In this document: positions 43,638 through 52,852 of the stretch, in pieces
Layout: each line of letters begins with the position of its first letter
How positions within the stretch are numbered: position 1 is the first letter of the stretch
Origin: Litoribrevibacter euphylliae
GTDB taxonomy: Bacteria > Pseudomonadota > Gammaproteobacteria > Pseudomonadales > Litoribrevibacteraceae
DNA length: 64,000 nt
Direction: 5' to 3'
NCBI RefSeq assembly: GCF_042646085.1
Contig: NZ_JBHRSZ010000007.1
Span: 818,948 to 882,947 of the forward strand
Notes under the pieces: model-generated
The model's database searches: none
The model's input: only the letters and a program-made list of their open reading frames with translations
Told to the model about the DNA's origin: nothing
Position numbers and translations under genes: made by a program

Positions 43638-44600
43638 TCAGCGACCAAAACTCGAAGCCATTCGCTTATAGCAACGTTCGATCAAGTGAATAGGCGCTGT
43701 ATCGTTGCTGTTGAGTGTGGCGGTGCTGGTTCGGACATTGATGGAACTGATCAGTCCCCAGGGTTCATCTCGAACCATTCGTACGATCTTTTCGTCAATC
43801 ACCACAACACCGTCTTGAGCTGTGTTCGGCAGAATCAGCCAGAACTGATGATCTTCGGCGTGGAACAGCATGTCGCCGGTGCGAGTGATTTTATCCAGAA
43901 AACGACTGAGTTTGACCAGAACTTGAGCGGCTTCTTCTTTTCCTTCCAGTTCTTTCAGTTTCGGGTAATCGTCAATCTCAATGAGCATTACTGAGAGTGC
44001 ATTCTTAGAGACTTTTGCTCGCTCGACTTCTTCTAGTAGCTGCAGTTGAAAGACACTGAAGTTTGGAAGTTTGGTGGAAGGGTGAGCTTGAGCAGCTTTG
44101 AAGAGTTGGGTGGAGTGAATTTTTCGGTGGTAAGCAAAGAGGCCGGAAAATAAGAACATAAAACTCAAACCTGAGATGGCTTGATATTGCATGCTCAGCA
44201 GACCACTGTTGTTACTGGTGACAATCAGGCATAACACAAAAATTGCTGACGCTATGCTGGCGGTTGCCAGGGGTTGTGTCATGAAAAATAACATCGGCAG
44301 GGCATACATCCAGACCATGGTCGTAGAGTGCAGCAGTTCAATGTCATTTAGTAAGATAAAGGCTACAAGAATAAAGCCGGCAAAGCTGAAACGGTCATTG
44401 TCCTGTTCTGAACTGCTGAGCCAACGCATCATCGCCAGTAAGGCAAATAATAATCCCGCAGGCACGTTAATTGATAAGGCAGCGATATAACCGGCAAAGA
44501 ATTGATGAAGGCTGATAACGATAAGAATCGACGCTAAAAAACCATAGGCAATGGCGGCAATCTTGTTTTGAATCGAACGATCAAAGAGCTCAAGCTTCAT
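43638..44600 (-). CDS. Membrane protein with degenerate GGDEF domain
   Basis: About 320 aa. Residues 1-150 hold five or six transmembrane helices; the remainder has the fold pattern of a GGDEF domain (LSVMLIEIDDYPKLKELEGKEEA, then FHAEDHQFWLILPN), but the active-site loop reads AEDHQF rather than GGDEF. Cyclase activity is therefore unlikely; it may bind nucleotide or a partner. ATG 44600 is chosen since it follows an AGGT site and overlaps the end of the upstream paralogue by 11 bases; an upstream in-frame start would overlap it by more. Confidence 0.8.
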   Translation of the reverse strand: MKLELFDRSIQNKIAAIAYGFLASILIVISLHQFFAGYIAALSINVPAGLLFALLAMMRWLSSSEQDNDRFSFAGFILVAFILLNDIELLHSTTMVWMYALPMLFFMTQPLATASIASAIFVLCLIVTSNNSGLLSMQYQAISGLSFMFLFSGLFAYHRKIHSTQLFKAAQAHPSTKLPNFSVFQLQLLEEVERAKVSKNALSVMLIEIDDYPKLKELEGKEEAAQVLVKLSRFLDKITRTGDMLFHAEDHQFWLILPNTAQDGVVVIDEKIVRMVRDEPWGLISSINVRTSTATLNSNDTAPIHLIERCYKRMASSFGR

Positions 44601-45525
44601 GGCAAAGTACCTGCTGATTTTCGGTGCAGCACAATAGTGCCGCGCGCCCCTTACTGATGACTTCGGTACTGTTGTCCCCAATGTTCAAGCTCGTGATACC
44701 TGCCTTAAAGGTGACGTCAGGGTGTTTTTGTTGAGATGCCTCTAGGCGTGATTTGATTTCATCTTTGGTGGCGTAGGGATGAATGATGGCAATTTTACGA
44801 TGGCTGTAATGAAACACCTGATCGAACGGGCGAATACTGCTATGAACAAACTGTTTGACGGGGTTCCAGCGTAATTTTCCTTGGGTTGTGTCCGACGGGA
44901 ATTCAATCAAGCTGTAGCTGAGGCCACTGCCTTCACGCTCCGCCCGTTGTATTTCACGATCCAGTGACGGTTTTAACTCCTGACGTAAATGCCATCCTGT
45001 TTTTTTATGAAATATGTCCAGAGCCGTCAGTCGCAATAACATTTGATCTTTAAGGAACGCCATAATCAGGCAAAGAGCGCAGACAAACAAAAAACTTAAC
45101 GAGGTCGGTAACGCGTTCTCATTGTCTGCCATAAATGACAACAAGGTAAAGATAATGGCGGCATAGATGCCAATGGCAATGAGGTTCAGTCGAAAGGTCA
45201 TGAAATTAATCAGCAGTACCGGAATAAGATAGATCCAGGGGGAAAGCTGGGAACGCAGTAAAAAAGGCAAAATCACGGTCAGGGCAAATAAAGCGATTAC
45301 TATGGTGACTCCGCTTATTTCGCGTCGTCTTGAAGGCTTCTGGAAACTCAATAGAATTAAAATCGCAGTCAACGGAATGGTCAGGAGAATGGATTGGCTG
45401 CTTAATAAATTGTCAGCTCTGATCATTAATATCACTGAAAACACAGCAATAATGATGGTCAAGGCTATAAAGGTTTCCAGTTTCCGGCTGGCGAAAACCA
45501 AGGTGTCGAATCCGGGCGTTTTCAT
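44590..45525 (-). CDS. Membrane protein with degenerate GGDEF-like domain (paralogue of the next gene)
   Basis: 311 aa. About five transmembrane helices in residues 18-165, then a domain with GGDEF-like spacing: LSYSLIEFPSD in place of the DxDxFK segment and FHYSHRKIAIIHPY in place of the RYGGDEFxxxLP motif. None of the catalytic residues is kept. The layout parallels the gene immediately downstream, with an 11-base overlap, so the pair is co-transcribed and probably works together. It is divergent from proA. Confidence 0.75.
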   Translation of the reverse strand: MKTPGFDTLVFASRKLETFIALTIIIAVFSVILMIRADNLLSSQSILLTIPLTAILILLSFQKPSRRREISGVTIVIALFALTVILPFLLRSQLSPWIYLIPVLLINFMTFRLNLIAIGIYAAIIFTLLSFMADNENALPTSLSFLFVCALCLIMAFLKDQMLLRLTALDIFHKKTGWHLRQELKPSLDREIQRAEREGSGLSYSLIEFPSDTTQGKLRWNPVKQFVHSSIRPFDQVFHYSHRKIAIIHPYATKDEIKSRLEASQQKHPDVTFKAGITSLNIGDNSTEVISKGRAALLCCTENQQVLCHEA

Positions 45526-45667
45526 TATTTTAATTACTGCTTATAGGATTATGACTACTGAACATACAATCTAGATCGTAATGTCGTTATAATGGAAATA
45601 TTTTCCCATGATCACTAATAAAATTGATCACAAAACGATGACGATTGTATTCTGTTACGGATTTTGA

Positions 45668-46924
45668 ATGGATATTAAAGCATATATGGAAGGGCTTGGG
45701 CAGAGTGCTCGAGCCGCTTCTCGTGTTGTTGCTGCTGCGACCACAGAACAAAAGAACAAAGCCTTGCTTGCTATGGCGGAAGCATTGGCATCTTCCCGAA
45801 GTGAGTTGATGGCCGCCAATCAAATTGATCTTGAGCGTGGTAAGTCCAATGGGTTGGATGCCGCCTTGCTAGATCGTTTGGAATTAACCGATGCTCGCAT
45901 CGATACGATGATCGAAGGGCTTCGTCAGGTTGCTGCATTGCAAGACCCGGTAGGCGAAATCACGGATATGGCGTATCGCCCATCAGGTATTCAAATTGGT
46001 AAGATGCGCGTGCCTTTGGGTGTGATCGGCATTATCTATGAATCTCGCCCTAACGTAACAGTGGAAGCGGCGAGCCTGTGCCTTAAATCAGGTAATGCGA
46101 CCATTCTGCGTGGCGGTTCTGAAGCGATTGAGTCCAATCAGGCGGTGGCTAAATGTATTCGTGCCGGTTTAGCGAAAGCAGGTTTACCTGATACCGCAGT
46201 TCAAGTGGTTGAAACCACCGATCGTGCCGCGGTTGGTGAGTTGATCACAATGCCAGAGTTTGTTGACGTGATTGTACCACGTGGTGGAAAGGGCTTAATC
46301 GAGCGTATTAGCCGTGATGCGAAGGTCACAGTGATTAAACACCTTGATGGTATCTGTCATGTGTATATTGATGATCAGGCGGATATTACCAAAGCTGTGA
46401 ATATAGCCGTGAATGCCAAAACGCATCGTTATGGCACTTGTAACACGATGGAAACCTTGTTGATTGCTAAGTCTCGCATTGACGATGTGTTGCCTGAGCT
46501 GATTTCTGCTTATGAAGAAGCGGGTGTTGAGCTGCGTGGTTGTGATGTGTGTTGTTCGTTCTCTCCAGAGTTCAAAGCGGCTACTGAAGAGGATTGGGAA
46601 ACTGAATACCTAGCGCCGATTTTGGCCGTTAAGGCAGTCGATTCGATGGCTGAAGCGATCGCTCATATTAATCGTTATGGTTCTCATCATACCGATGCGA
46701 TCATTACCGAGAATTACACCAAGAGCCGTCAATTCTTGACGGAAGTAGACTCCAGCTCTGTAATGGTAAATGCTTCGACACGTTTTGCGGATGGTTTTGA
46801 GTATGGATTAGGGGCAGAGATTGGTATCTCTACCGATAAGATTCATGCGCGAGGGCCGGTTGGACTAGACGGTTTAACCTCTCAAAAATATATAGTCCTG
46901 GGTGACGGTCACATCCGTCGTTAA
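45668..46924 (+). CDS. proA: Glutamate-5-semialdehyde dehydrogenase (gamma-glutamyl phosphate reductase)
   Basis: 418-aa NADPH-dependent enzyme of proline synthesis. The conserved blocks GVIGIIYESRPNVTVEAA, GGSEAIESN, VPRGGKGLI and the catalytic Cys in YGTCNTMETLL are present. Length is close to E. coli ProA (417 aa). proB is not in the window. Unlike Pseudomonas, where nadD follows, the next gene here is rsfS after only 37 bases. A TATAAT box occurs at 45588-45593, about 75 bases upstream. Confidence 0.97.
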   Translation: MDIKAYMEGLGQSARAASRVVAAATTEQKNKALLAMAEALASSRSELMAANQIDLERGKSNGLDAALLDRLELTDARIDTMIEGLRQVAALQDPVGEITDMAYRPSGIQIGKMRVPLGVIGIIYESRPNVTVEAASLCLKSGNATILRGGSEAIESNQAVAKCIRAGLAKAGLPDTAVQVVETTDRAAVGELITMPEFVDVIVPRGGKGLIERISRDAKVTVIKHLDGICHVYIDDQADITKAVNIAVNAKTHRYGTCNTMETLLIAKSRIDDVLPELISAYEEAGVELRGCDVCCSFSPEFKAATEEDWETEYLAPILAVKAVDSMAEAIAHINRYGSHHTDAIITENYTKSRQFLTEVDSSSVMVNASTRFADGFEYGLGAEIGISTDKIHARGPVGLDGLTSQKYIVLGDGHIRR

Positions 46925-46961
46925 TGTATTGCTGAAAAGCATTGTTTAATTGAAGAGATAT

Positions 46962-47318
46962 ATGGACTCCCAGAGTTTAAAAGATAAAGTTGTTGATCTA
47001 CTTGATGACATGAAAGCAAACGAAATCACTTGCTTGGATGTAAAAGATCAAACCAGTGTTACAGACTTTATGGTCGTAGCCTCAGGAACCTCATCCCGTC
47101 ATGTTAAATCTATTGCGGATTACGTGGCTGAAGAGATGAAGAAAGAAGGCGTTAATCCTCTGGGGACAGAGGGTGATAAGGCTTCTGAATGGGTTCTGAT
47201 CGATTTTGGTGATGTTGTCGTTCATGTCATGATGCCAACCGCTCGTGAACATTATGATTTGGAACGTTTGTGGTCAGGTTTGACTCCTAATAGAGATCAG
47301 AGTCAGCCGGCCAGCTAA
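46962..47318 (+). CDS. rsfS: Ribosomal silencing factor RsfS
   Basis: 118-aa protein that binds L14 and blocks subunit joining when nutrients are short. Motifs: VTDFMVVASGTSSRHVKSIAD and EWVLIDFGDVVVHVMMPTAREHYDLERLW. ATG 46962 is preferred (AAGAGA just upstream, normal N-terminus) over an in-frame TTG four codons earlier. It precedes rlmH as in most bacteria. Confidence 0.95.
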   Translation: MDSQSLKDKVVDLLDDMKANEITCLDVKDQTSVTDFMVVASGTSSRHVKSIADYVAEEMKKEGVNPLGTEGDKASEWVLIDFGDVVVHVMMPTAREHYDLERLWSGLTPNRDQSQPAS

Positions 47319-47396
47319 AAGGAACGGAATAATAGGCTGATTTTCATTGCTTCGTATTGGAGGCGATGGAGGTCGGCCTTGTTTTTTGAGAACGTC

Positions 47397-47870
47397 ATGA
47401 AAATACGTTTGATTGCTGTAGGAAACAAAATGCCGTCCTGGGTCACTCAGGGCTATCAGGAATACGCACGTCGCATGCCGCCCGATATGGCGTTGGAGCT
47501 TTGTGAAATTGCTCCAGGTCAGAGGGGGAAAGGTCGTGATGTGGCCCGAGCTATGCAAAAAGAAGGCGATGCCATGTTAGCGGCTATTTCACCTTCTGAT
47601 TTCGTGATAGCGCTTGAGGTCTTGGGCAAGACTTGGTCTACTGAGCAATTATCAGAACAAATGGAAAACTGGCGGATGAGCGGACGAGACATTGCCTTGT
47701 TAGTGGGCGGCCCGGAAGGGTTGGATGCTCGATGTGTCGCCAGAGCCGATGTTAAGTGGTCTCTGTCGCCGTTAACGCTTCCTCATCCTATGGTGCGTTT
47801 ATTGGTGTCTGAGCAGTTGTATCGAGCTTGGTCAATCATATCTAACCATCCTTATCATAGAGCGGGTTAA
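47397..47870 (+). CDS. rlmH: 23S rRNA (pseudouridine1915-N3)-methyltransferase RlmH
   Basis: 157-aa SPOUT methyltransferase. The start MKIRLIAVGNKMPSWV, the SAM-binding LLVGGPEGLD, SLSPLTLPHPMVRLLVSEQLYRAW and the C-terminal HPYHR are canonical. ATG 47397 is chosen because it gives the family N-terminus (E. coli RlmH is 155 aa); the frame is open upstream to TTG 47379. It sits 78 bases after rsfS and 18 before mrdA. Confidence 0.96.
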   Translation: MKIRLIAVGNKMPSWVTQGYQEYARRMPPDMALELCEIAPGQRGKGRDVARAMQKEGDAMLAAISPSDFVIALEVLGKTWSTEQLSEQMENWRMSGRDIALLVGGPEGLDARCVARADVKWSLSPLTLPHPMVRLLVSEQLYRAWSIISNHPYHRAG

Positions 47871-47888
47871 AGGGCATTACTGACGTCT

Positions 47889-49760
47889 ATGGAAGGATTA
47901 TCTCTCCACGATCATTCTAAATACTCTACGATTTTCTTTTGGCGAGTGGTTGTGGCGTTTTGCGTCGTCTTGTTTTTGCTTGCTGTGCTTTTGCTTCGCA
48001 TGTATCACTTGCAGGTGGTTGAGTTTCAAAAGTATCAGACTGCTTCAGAACAAAATCGCGTGCAGGTGGAGCCGATTGCTCCGACTCGTGGCTTGATATT
48101 TGATCGTAATGGCGTGTTATTGGCTGAGAATACGCCTAATTTCAGCCTTGGTATTGTGCCTGAAAAAGTAAAAGATCGAGATCAGTTAATCCAAGAACTA
48201 CGTAAGATTCTTGAAATTACTGATCGTGATGTAGAAAAGTTTTCTCGACGTTTGAATCAGCGTCGGCGTCCGCTCGAACCCGTGGCCATTCGCAACCGTT
48301 TGACGGAAGAAGAAATTGCCAAGGTCGCAGTGGAGTTACATCGCTATCCCGCGGTTACAGTGGATGCCAAATTGGTTCGATCTTATCCTTTAGGTGCTCC
48401 CTTTGCTCATGTGGTTGGGTATGTTGCTCGCATTAACGAGAAAGAGCTGACCAAGCTGGATACCACGAATTATCAAGCGACCAATCATATTGGGAAGCTA
48501 GGTATAGAGCGTTTCTATGAGTCTTCATTGCATGGCAAGGTTGGTTTGCAAAAAGTAGAGGCAGATGCTCGAGGACGTGTCTTAAACGTGATTGAGCGAG
48601 TCCCTCCGACGCCGGGTAAAAACTTGAGATTGTCTTTAGATAGTCGGTTGCAGGTCACAGCCAGTAAGTTACTGGATGGACGTCGAGGCGCCATTGTGGC
48701 TATCGAACCTAAAACCGGTGGCATTTTGGCATTGGTGAGTGAGCCAAGTTTTGATCCTAACGCCTTTGTTTTGGGGATAGACCACAAGTCTTACGGTGAG
48801 TTGAGAGACTCTAAAGCCAAGCCGTTGTTTAACCGTGCGCTCAAGGGGCAGTATCCTCCTGGTTCTACGTTAAAGCCTATGCTCGGTATCGCTGGGGTTG
48901 AAGCCGGAGTCGTGGACTGGAACTTCAGTATTATGGATTACGGCACGTACCAATTGAAAAACGATAAACGTGTTTATCGCGACTGGAAAAAAGGCGGGCA
49001 TGGTCGAGTTGATCTCCGATATGCAGTGGTTCAGTCCTGTGATACTTATTTTTATGAATTGGCTTTCCGTTTGGGTGTAGATCGCATGTCCGACTTCTTA
49101 GCAAAATTCGGCTTTGGTGATTTAACCAGCCTGGACATTTCTGAAGCGCGCCGCGGGCTGCTACCTACTCGGGAATGGAAACGTGGAGCTAAAGGGTTGC
49201 CTTGGTTTCCAGGGGATAGTCTCAATATGGGCTTGGGGCAGGGCTTTACTCTGGTAACCCCTTTGCAGTTGGCTGCAGGCACTGCAATCTTGGCGAATAA
49301 AGGTAAGTGGGTTCGTCCAAGGTTGACGATGGACGGTGATTTGGATGAGGTTGTCGACCAAATTAAGAAGGATATGGATGAGTCTGAATCCAAAAATATC
49401 ATGCTTAAAGACCCTCAGAATTGGGATCGAATGTTTGCGGCGATGAAAGACGTTATGCACGGTTCTCGTGGTACCGCTCGAGCCTCCGGCCGTGGTGCGA
49501 AATATAAAATGGCAGGGAAAACTGGTACTGCACAGGTACTTGGGATTGCGCAAGACGAAGAGTATGACGAGACCAAGATTTCAAAGTGGCATCGAGATCA
49601 TGCGTGGTTTATGGGGTTTGCTCCGTTTGATGACCCTCAGATAGCTGTTGCGGTATTGGTGGAAAATGGTGGTGGCGGTAGTAGTACTGCGGCTCCTTTA
49701 GCGCGTAAAGTTTTTGATGCGCATATTCTTGGGGAGTACGATGTGGAGGCGAGCCAATAG
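47889..49760 (+). CDS. mrdA: Penicillin-binding protein 2 (peptidoglycan transpeptidase)
   Basis: 623-aa class B PBP of the elongasome. One N-terminal transmembrane helix (residues 18-40), a pedestal/dimerisation domain with TRGLIFDRNG, and the transpeptidase domain with Ser326 in GSTLKPML (SxxK), SCDTYF (SxD) and KTGTAQ. Length is near E. coli PBP2 (633 aa). Its stop codon overlaps the rodA start by one base, so the two partner enzymes are coupled. Confidence 0.97.
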   Translation: MEGLSLHDHSKYSTIFFWRVVVAFCVVLFLLAVLLLRMYHLQVVEFQKYQTASEQNRVQVEPIAPTRGLIFDRNGVLLAENTPNFSLGIVPEKVKDRDQLIQELRKILEITDRDVEKFSRRLNQRRRPLEPVAIRNRLTEEEIAKVAVELHRYPAVTVDAKLVRSYPLGAPFAHVVGYVARINEKELTKLDTTNYQATNHIGKLGIERFYESSLHGKVGLQKVEADARGRVLNVIERVPPTPGKNLRLSLDSRLQVTASKLLDGRRGAIVAIEPKTGGILALVSEPSFDPNAFVLGIDHKSYGELRDSKAKPLFNRALKGQYPPGSTLKPMLGIAGVEAGVVDWNFSIMDYGTYQLKNDKRVYRDWKKGGHGRVDLRYAVVQSCDTYFYELAFRLGVDRMSDFLAKFGFGDLTSLDISEARRGLLPTREWKRGAKGLPWFPGDSLNMGLGQGFTLVTPLQLAAGTAILANKGKWVRPRLTMDGDLDEVVDQIKKDMDESESKNIMLKDPQNWDRMFAAMKDVMHGSRGTARASGRGAKYKMAGKTGTAQVLGIAQDEEYDETKISKWHRDHAWFMGFAPFDDPQIAVAVLVENGGGGSSTAAPLARKVFDAHILGEYDVEASQ

Positions 49761-50899
49761 TGAGGGATTTTTCTCGTACGCTTCCTGATGCCGCAACGCA
49801 TTTTAGTCGGCGTCCTAGTATTTGGCTAAGGATGCACATTGACACGCAATTGCTTGTGCTCTTGTTGTGTTTATGTGGTGGTGGACTGTTCGTGCTCTAC
49901 AGTGGTAGCGGCGGCAGTATTGAGGATGTTCATAAGCAGATTATCCGAATTGCGTTGGGTTTGGTGGTGATGTTTGTGGTTGCGCAGTTTGATGTGTCTA
50001 CTTTGAAACGTTGGTCGCCTTATTTCTACGTGATAGGAATTGGGTTGCTGGTGGCTGTATTGCTGGTTGGTGTCGGTGCCAAAGGGGCGCAGCGTTGGTT
50101 AAGTCTAGGGCCGGTGCGTTTTCAGCCATCCGAAATTATGAAGCTGATTGTGCCTATGATGGTGGCTTGGTATATGTCGGGTCGTAAGCTGCCGCCCAGA
50201 TTCAAATACGTCATTGTTTCATTGGTTATTATCGTCGTTCCGGTAGGCTTAATCGCCAAACAGCCAGATTTGGGAACGTCTTTATTGATTGCTGCTTCCG
50301 GCCTTTTTATCCTCTTATTAGCTGGCTTGAAATGGCGTATTGTTTTTGGTTTCGTTGGGCTCGTTTCTGCCATGATTTATCCTTTCTGGCAGTTCGTCAT
50401 GCGGGACTATCAAAAGCAGCGAGTATTGACCTTGTTTGACCCGGAGAGTGATCCGCTGGGTGCCGGTTGGAATATTATTCAGTCGAAAATTGCCATTGGC
50501 TCGGGTGGTTTATGGGGCAAAGGTTGGTTGAATGGTACTCAGAGTCATCTGGACTTTTTGCCGGAAAGTCATACCGACTTTATTATTGCCGTGTATGCGG
50601 AAGAATTTGGTTTCTTTGGTGTTTTGGCTTTATTGGCTTTGTATCTGCTGATTGTACTTCGTGGTTTGTATATCTCTGTGAGAGCACAAGACTCATACAG
50701 TCGTTTGTTGGCAGGTAGTATAACCTTAACTTTCTTTGTTTATGTTTTTGTAAACATAGGTATGGTGAGTGGTATCTTACCTGTTGTTGGTGTGCCTTTG
50801 CCGCTGATTAGCTACGGTGGAACCTCGATTCTTACATTAATGGCTGGGTTTGGTGTGTTAATGTCGGTACATACGCACAGAAAGTTATTGGCCAAGTAG
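49760..50899 (+). CDS. rodA: Rod shape-determining SEDS glycosyltransferase RodA
   Basis: 379-aa polytopic SEDS peptidoglycan polymerase working with PBP2 in lateral wall growth. GTG 49760 overlaps the mrdA stop by one base. Motifs: GAKGAQRWLSLGPVRFQPSE, LIAKQPDLGTSLLIAASG, the catalytic Asp region (SHLDFLPESHTDFIIAVYAEE) and GVPLPLISYGGTS. About ten transmembrane helices. E. coli RodA is 370 aa. Confidence 0.97.
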   Translation: MRDFSRTLPDAATHFSRRPSIWLRMHIDTQLLVLLLCLCGGGLFVLYSGSGGSIEDVHKQIIRIALGLVVMFVVAQFDVSTLKRWSPYFYVIGIGLLVAVLLVGVGAKGAQRWLSLGPVRFQPSEIMKLIVPMMVAWYMSGRKLPPRFKYVIVSLVIIVVPVGLIAKQPDLGTSLLIAASGLFILLLAGLKWRIVFGFVGLVSAMIYPFWQFVMRDYQKQRVLTLFDPESDPLGAGWNIIQSKIAIGSGGLWGKGWLNGTQSHLDFLPESHTDFIIAVYAEEFGFFGVLALLALYLLIVLRGLYISVRAQDSYSRLLAGSITLTFFVYVFVNIGMVSGILPVVGVPLPLISYGGTSILTLMAGFGVLMSVHTHRKLLAK

Positions 50900-51023
50900 G
50901 GATCAAATTGCGTTTTGTGTGGTCAGATTGGGCGAGTGAGTTTTTGAAGTTGTGCCGACTTAGCTTAGATGTGAGCACAATTTTCAGAGAGTGATTGAAC
51001 GTTTAATTAAACAGAGAGTGACG

Positions 51024-52040
51024 ATGGACCGTTTTTATAAAGTTAAGTTTTATCAAATAGCCCTCATGTTTTGCTTTGGCTTGGTATCTGTCGCGGGATG
51101 GGCTGGAGATTACAGTGATCGTGCGGATGTGAAAGCGTTTATTGATGAAATGGTTAAAGAGCACGAGTTCAAGCGACAGTCATTGGAAAAACTTATTGCT
51201 GTTGCAAAGAAGAAACAATCTATTTTGGACGCTATTTCCAGGCCAGCTGAGCGCACTAAAACTTGGCAAGAATATCGACCGATGTTTGTAAACTCAACAC
51301 GTATTAAGCGTGGTTTAGAGTTTTGGGAAACGAATCAGAAAACGCTCGAACGCGCTGAAGATGTCTACGGTGTGCCGGCTAAGTACATTGTTTCCATTAT
51401 TGGTGTAGAGACTATGTATGGTAAACAAGGTGGCGCTTATCGAGTGATTGACGCGTTGGCGACGTTGGCGTTTGACTATCCTAAACGTCCTTTGTTTCGT
51501 CGAGAACTGAAGTCTTTCTTGATTATGTGCCGTGAATACAATCTAGACCCCTTAAAGATTAAAGGGTCATATGCTGGGGCGATGGGCTATGGGCAGTTTA
51601 TTCCGAGCAGTTATCTTTCTTATGCGGTGGATTTTGATGGTGATGATCTTAAAGATATTTGGTCAAACCCTGTCGATGCGATAGGTAGTGTTGCGAATTA
51701 TATCAGTCAGCATGGTTGGGTGCGCGATGGTGTAATCGCCAGTCGTGCAAGAGTTTCGGGAGAATCTTACCGAAGCTTGGTTAATGAATCTTTAGAACCG
51801 ACCAAGACATTGAAAGAGTGGGCTGAGACGGGTGTAACACCTGCTAGTACCGATGCGTTACCTGACCAAATGGAAGCGGCGTTATTTAAGTATAAAGGAC
51901 GACTCGGTGCAGAGTTTTGGCTAGGCTTCAATAATTTCTATGCAATAACGCGTTACAATCACAGCCGTCTGTATGCGATGTCAGTTATTCAGTTGGGTGA
52001 TGAAATCGAGCGTAAACGAAATATAAAAACAGAGAGTTAG
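51024..52040 (+). CDS. mltB: Membrane-bound lytic murein transglycosylase B
   Basis: 338 aa from ATG 51024 (GTG 50991 is also in frame). Signal peptide ends near GWAG; no lipobox Cys is seen, unlike E. coli MltB, so this product may be soluble. The lytic transglycosylase domain has the catalytic Glu in IVSIIGVETMYGKQGG and GAMGYGQFIPSSY, with FDGDDLKDIWSNPVDAIGSVANY. It follows rodA and is followed by rlpA after 2 bases, the standard wall-gene order. Confidence 0.94.
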   Translation: MDRFYKVKFYQIALMFCFGLVSVAGWAGDYSDRADVKAFIDEMVKEHEFKRQSLEKLIAVAKKKQSILDAISRPAERTKTWQEYRPMFVNSTRIKRGLEFWETNQKTLERAEDVYGVPAKYIVSIIGVETMYGKQGGAYRVIDALATLAFDYPKRPLFRRELKSFLIMCREYNLDPLKIKGSYAGAMGYGQFIPSSYLSYAVDFDGDDLKDIWSNPVDAIGSVANYISQHGWVRDGVIASRARVSGESYRSLVNESLEPTKTLKEWAETGVTPASTDALPDQMEAALFKYKGRLGAEFWLGFNNFYAITRYNHSRLYAMSVIQLGDEIERKRNIKTES

Positions 52041-52042
52041 TT

Positions 52043-52792
52043 TTGTACAAGGTAGTCTCGGTTTGTTTTTTAGTTTTATCTTTGGTTGGCTGTAGTTCAA
52101 CTCCTTCTCGTTACCATGTGGAGCAAGATTATGGGCCAACAGTGGACGTTGATGTCTCTCAGATCCCAGATGCTACGCCCAGATGGGAGCCCTATAGTGC
52201 GGGAGGAAATAGATCGCCTTATACTGTGAGAGGGGAAACCTATCATGTTCTTCCATCTTCAAAAGCGTTTTATCAGGAAGGGATTGCGTCCTGGTACGGC
52301 CATAAATTTCACGGCCACTTAACGTCCAATGGTGAAACGTATGATATGTATGGTATGTCAGCTGCTCATAAAACTTTGCCGATTCCTTCCTATGTCAGAG
52401 TAACGAATGTAGACAATGGACGTTCGGTAGTGGTTCGTGTGAATGATCGTGGTCCTTTCCATGAGGGAAGAGTTATTGATCTCTCTTATGCTGCGGCAGC
52501 CAAACTGGGCTACCACAGACAAGGAACAGCTAAGGTAAAGGTTGAGTCTTTAGACTTTAAAGAGCCTGATCGTTATGTACAGATTGGAGCCTTTGGAAGT
52601 TTGGATAATGCACGTAAGTTTCGTCAGCAGGCATTGGCTTGGGCGAATTCATCATTCAGAATAAAGCCTGAATCTGGTATTTTTAAAGTTCAAATTGGGC
52701 CTTTAAAAACGTTAAAAGCGGCCCAAGATATAGTGTCTTTGGCGAAGACCAATGGTATTGCAAATCCACTCGTGGTATTTGATAGGATCTAG
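52043..52792 (+). CDS. rlpA: Septal ring lytic transglycosylase RlpA family lipoprotein
   Basis: 249-aa lipoprotein. TTG 52043 is the only suitable start: AGAGAG lies 6 bases upstream and the signal peptide with lipobox LVGC (Cys17) begins at once. The double-psi beta-barrel domain (residues about 80-165, GIASWYGHKFHGHLTSNGE, RVNDRGPFHEGRVIDLSYAAA) carries the conserved Asp, and the C-terminal SPOR domain (about 178-249) binds denuded septal glycan. It starts 2 bases after mltB. Confidence 0.94.
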   Translation: MYKVVSVCFLVLSLVGCSSTPSRYHVEQDYGPTVDVDVSQIPDATPRWEPYSAGGNRSPYTVRGETYHVLPSSKAFYQEGIASWYGHKFHGHLTSNGETYDMYGMSAAHKTLPIPSYVRVTNVDNGRSVVVRVNDRGPFHEGRVIDLSYAAAAKLGYHRQGTAKVKVESLDFKEPDRYVQIGAFGSLDNARKFRQQALAWANSSFRIKPESGIFKVQIGPLKTLKAAQDIVSLAKTNGIANPLVVFDRI

Positions 52793-52852
52793 GGTCCTCT
52801 GATATTCTGAGTCATATTCATCTTCAAACTATTCCATCTGAAAACGAGAGCT

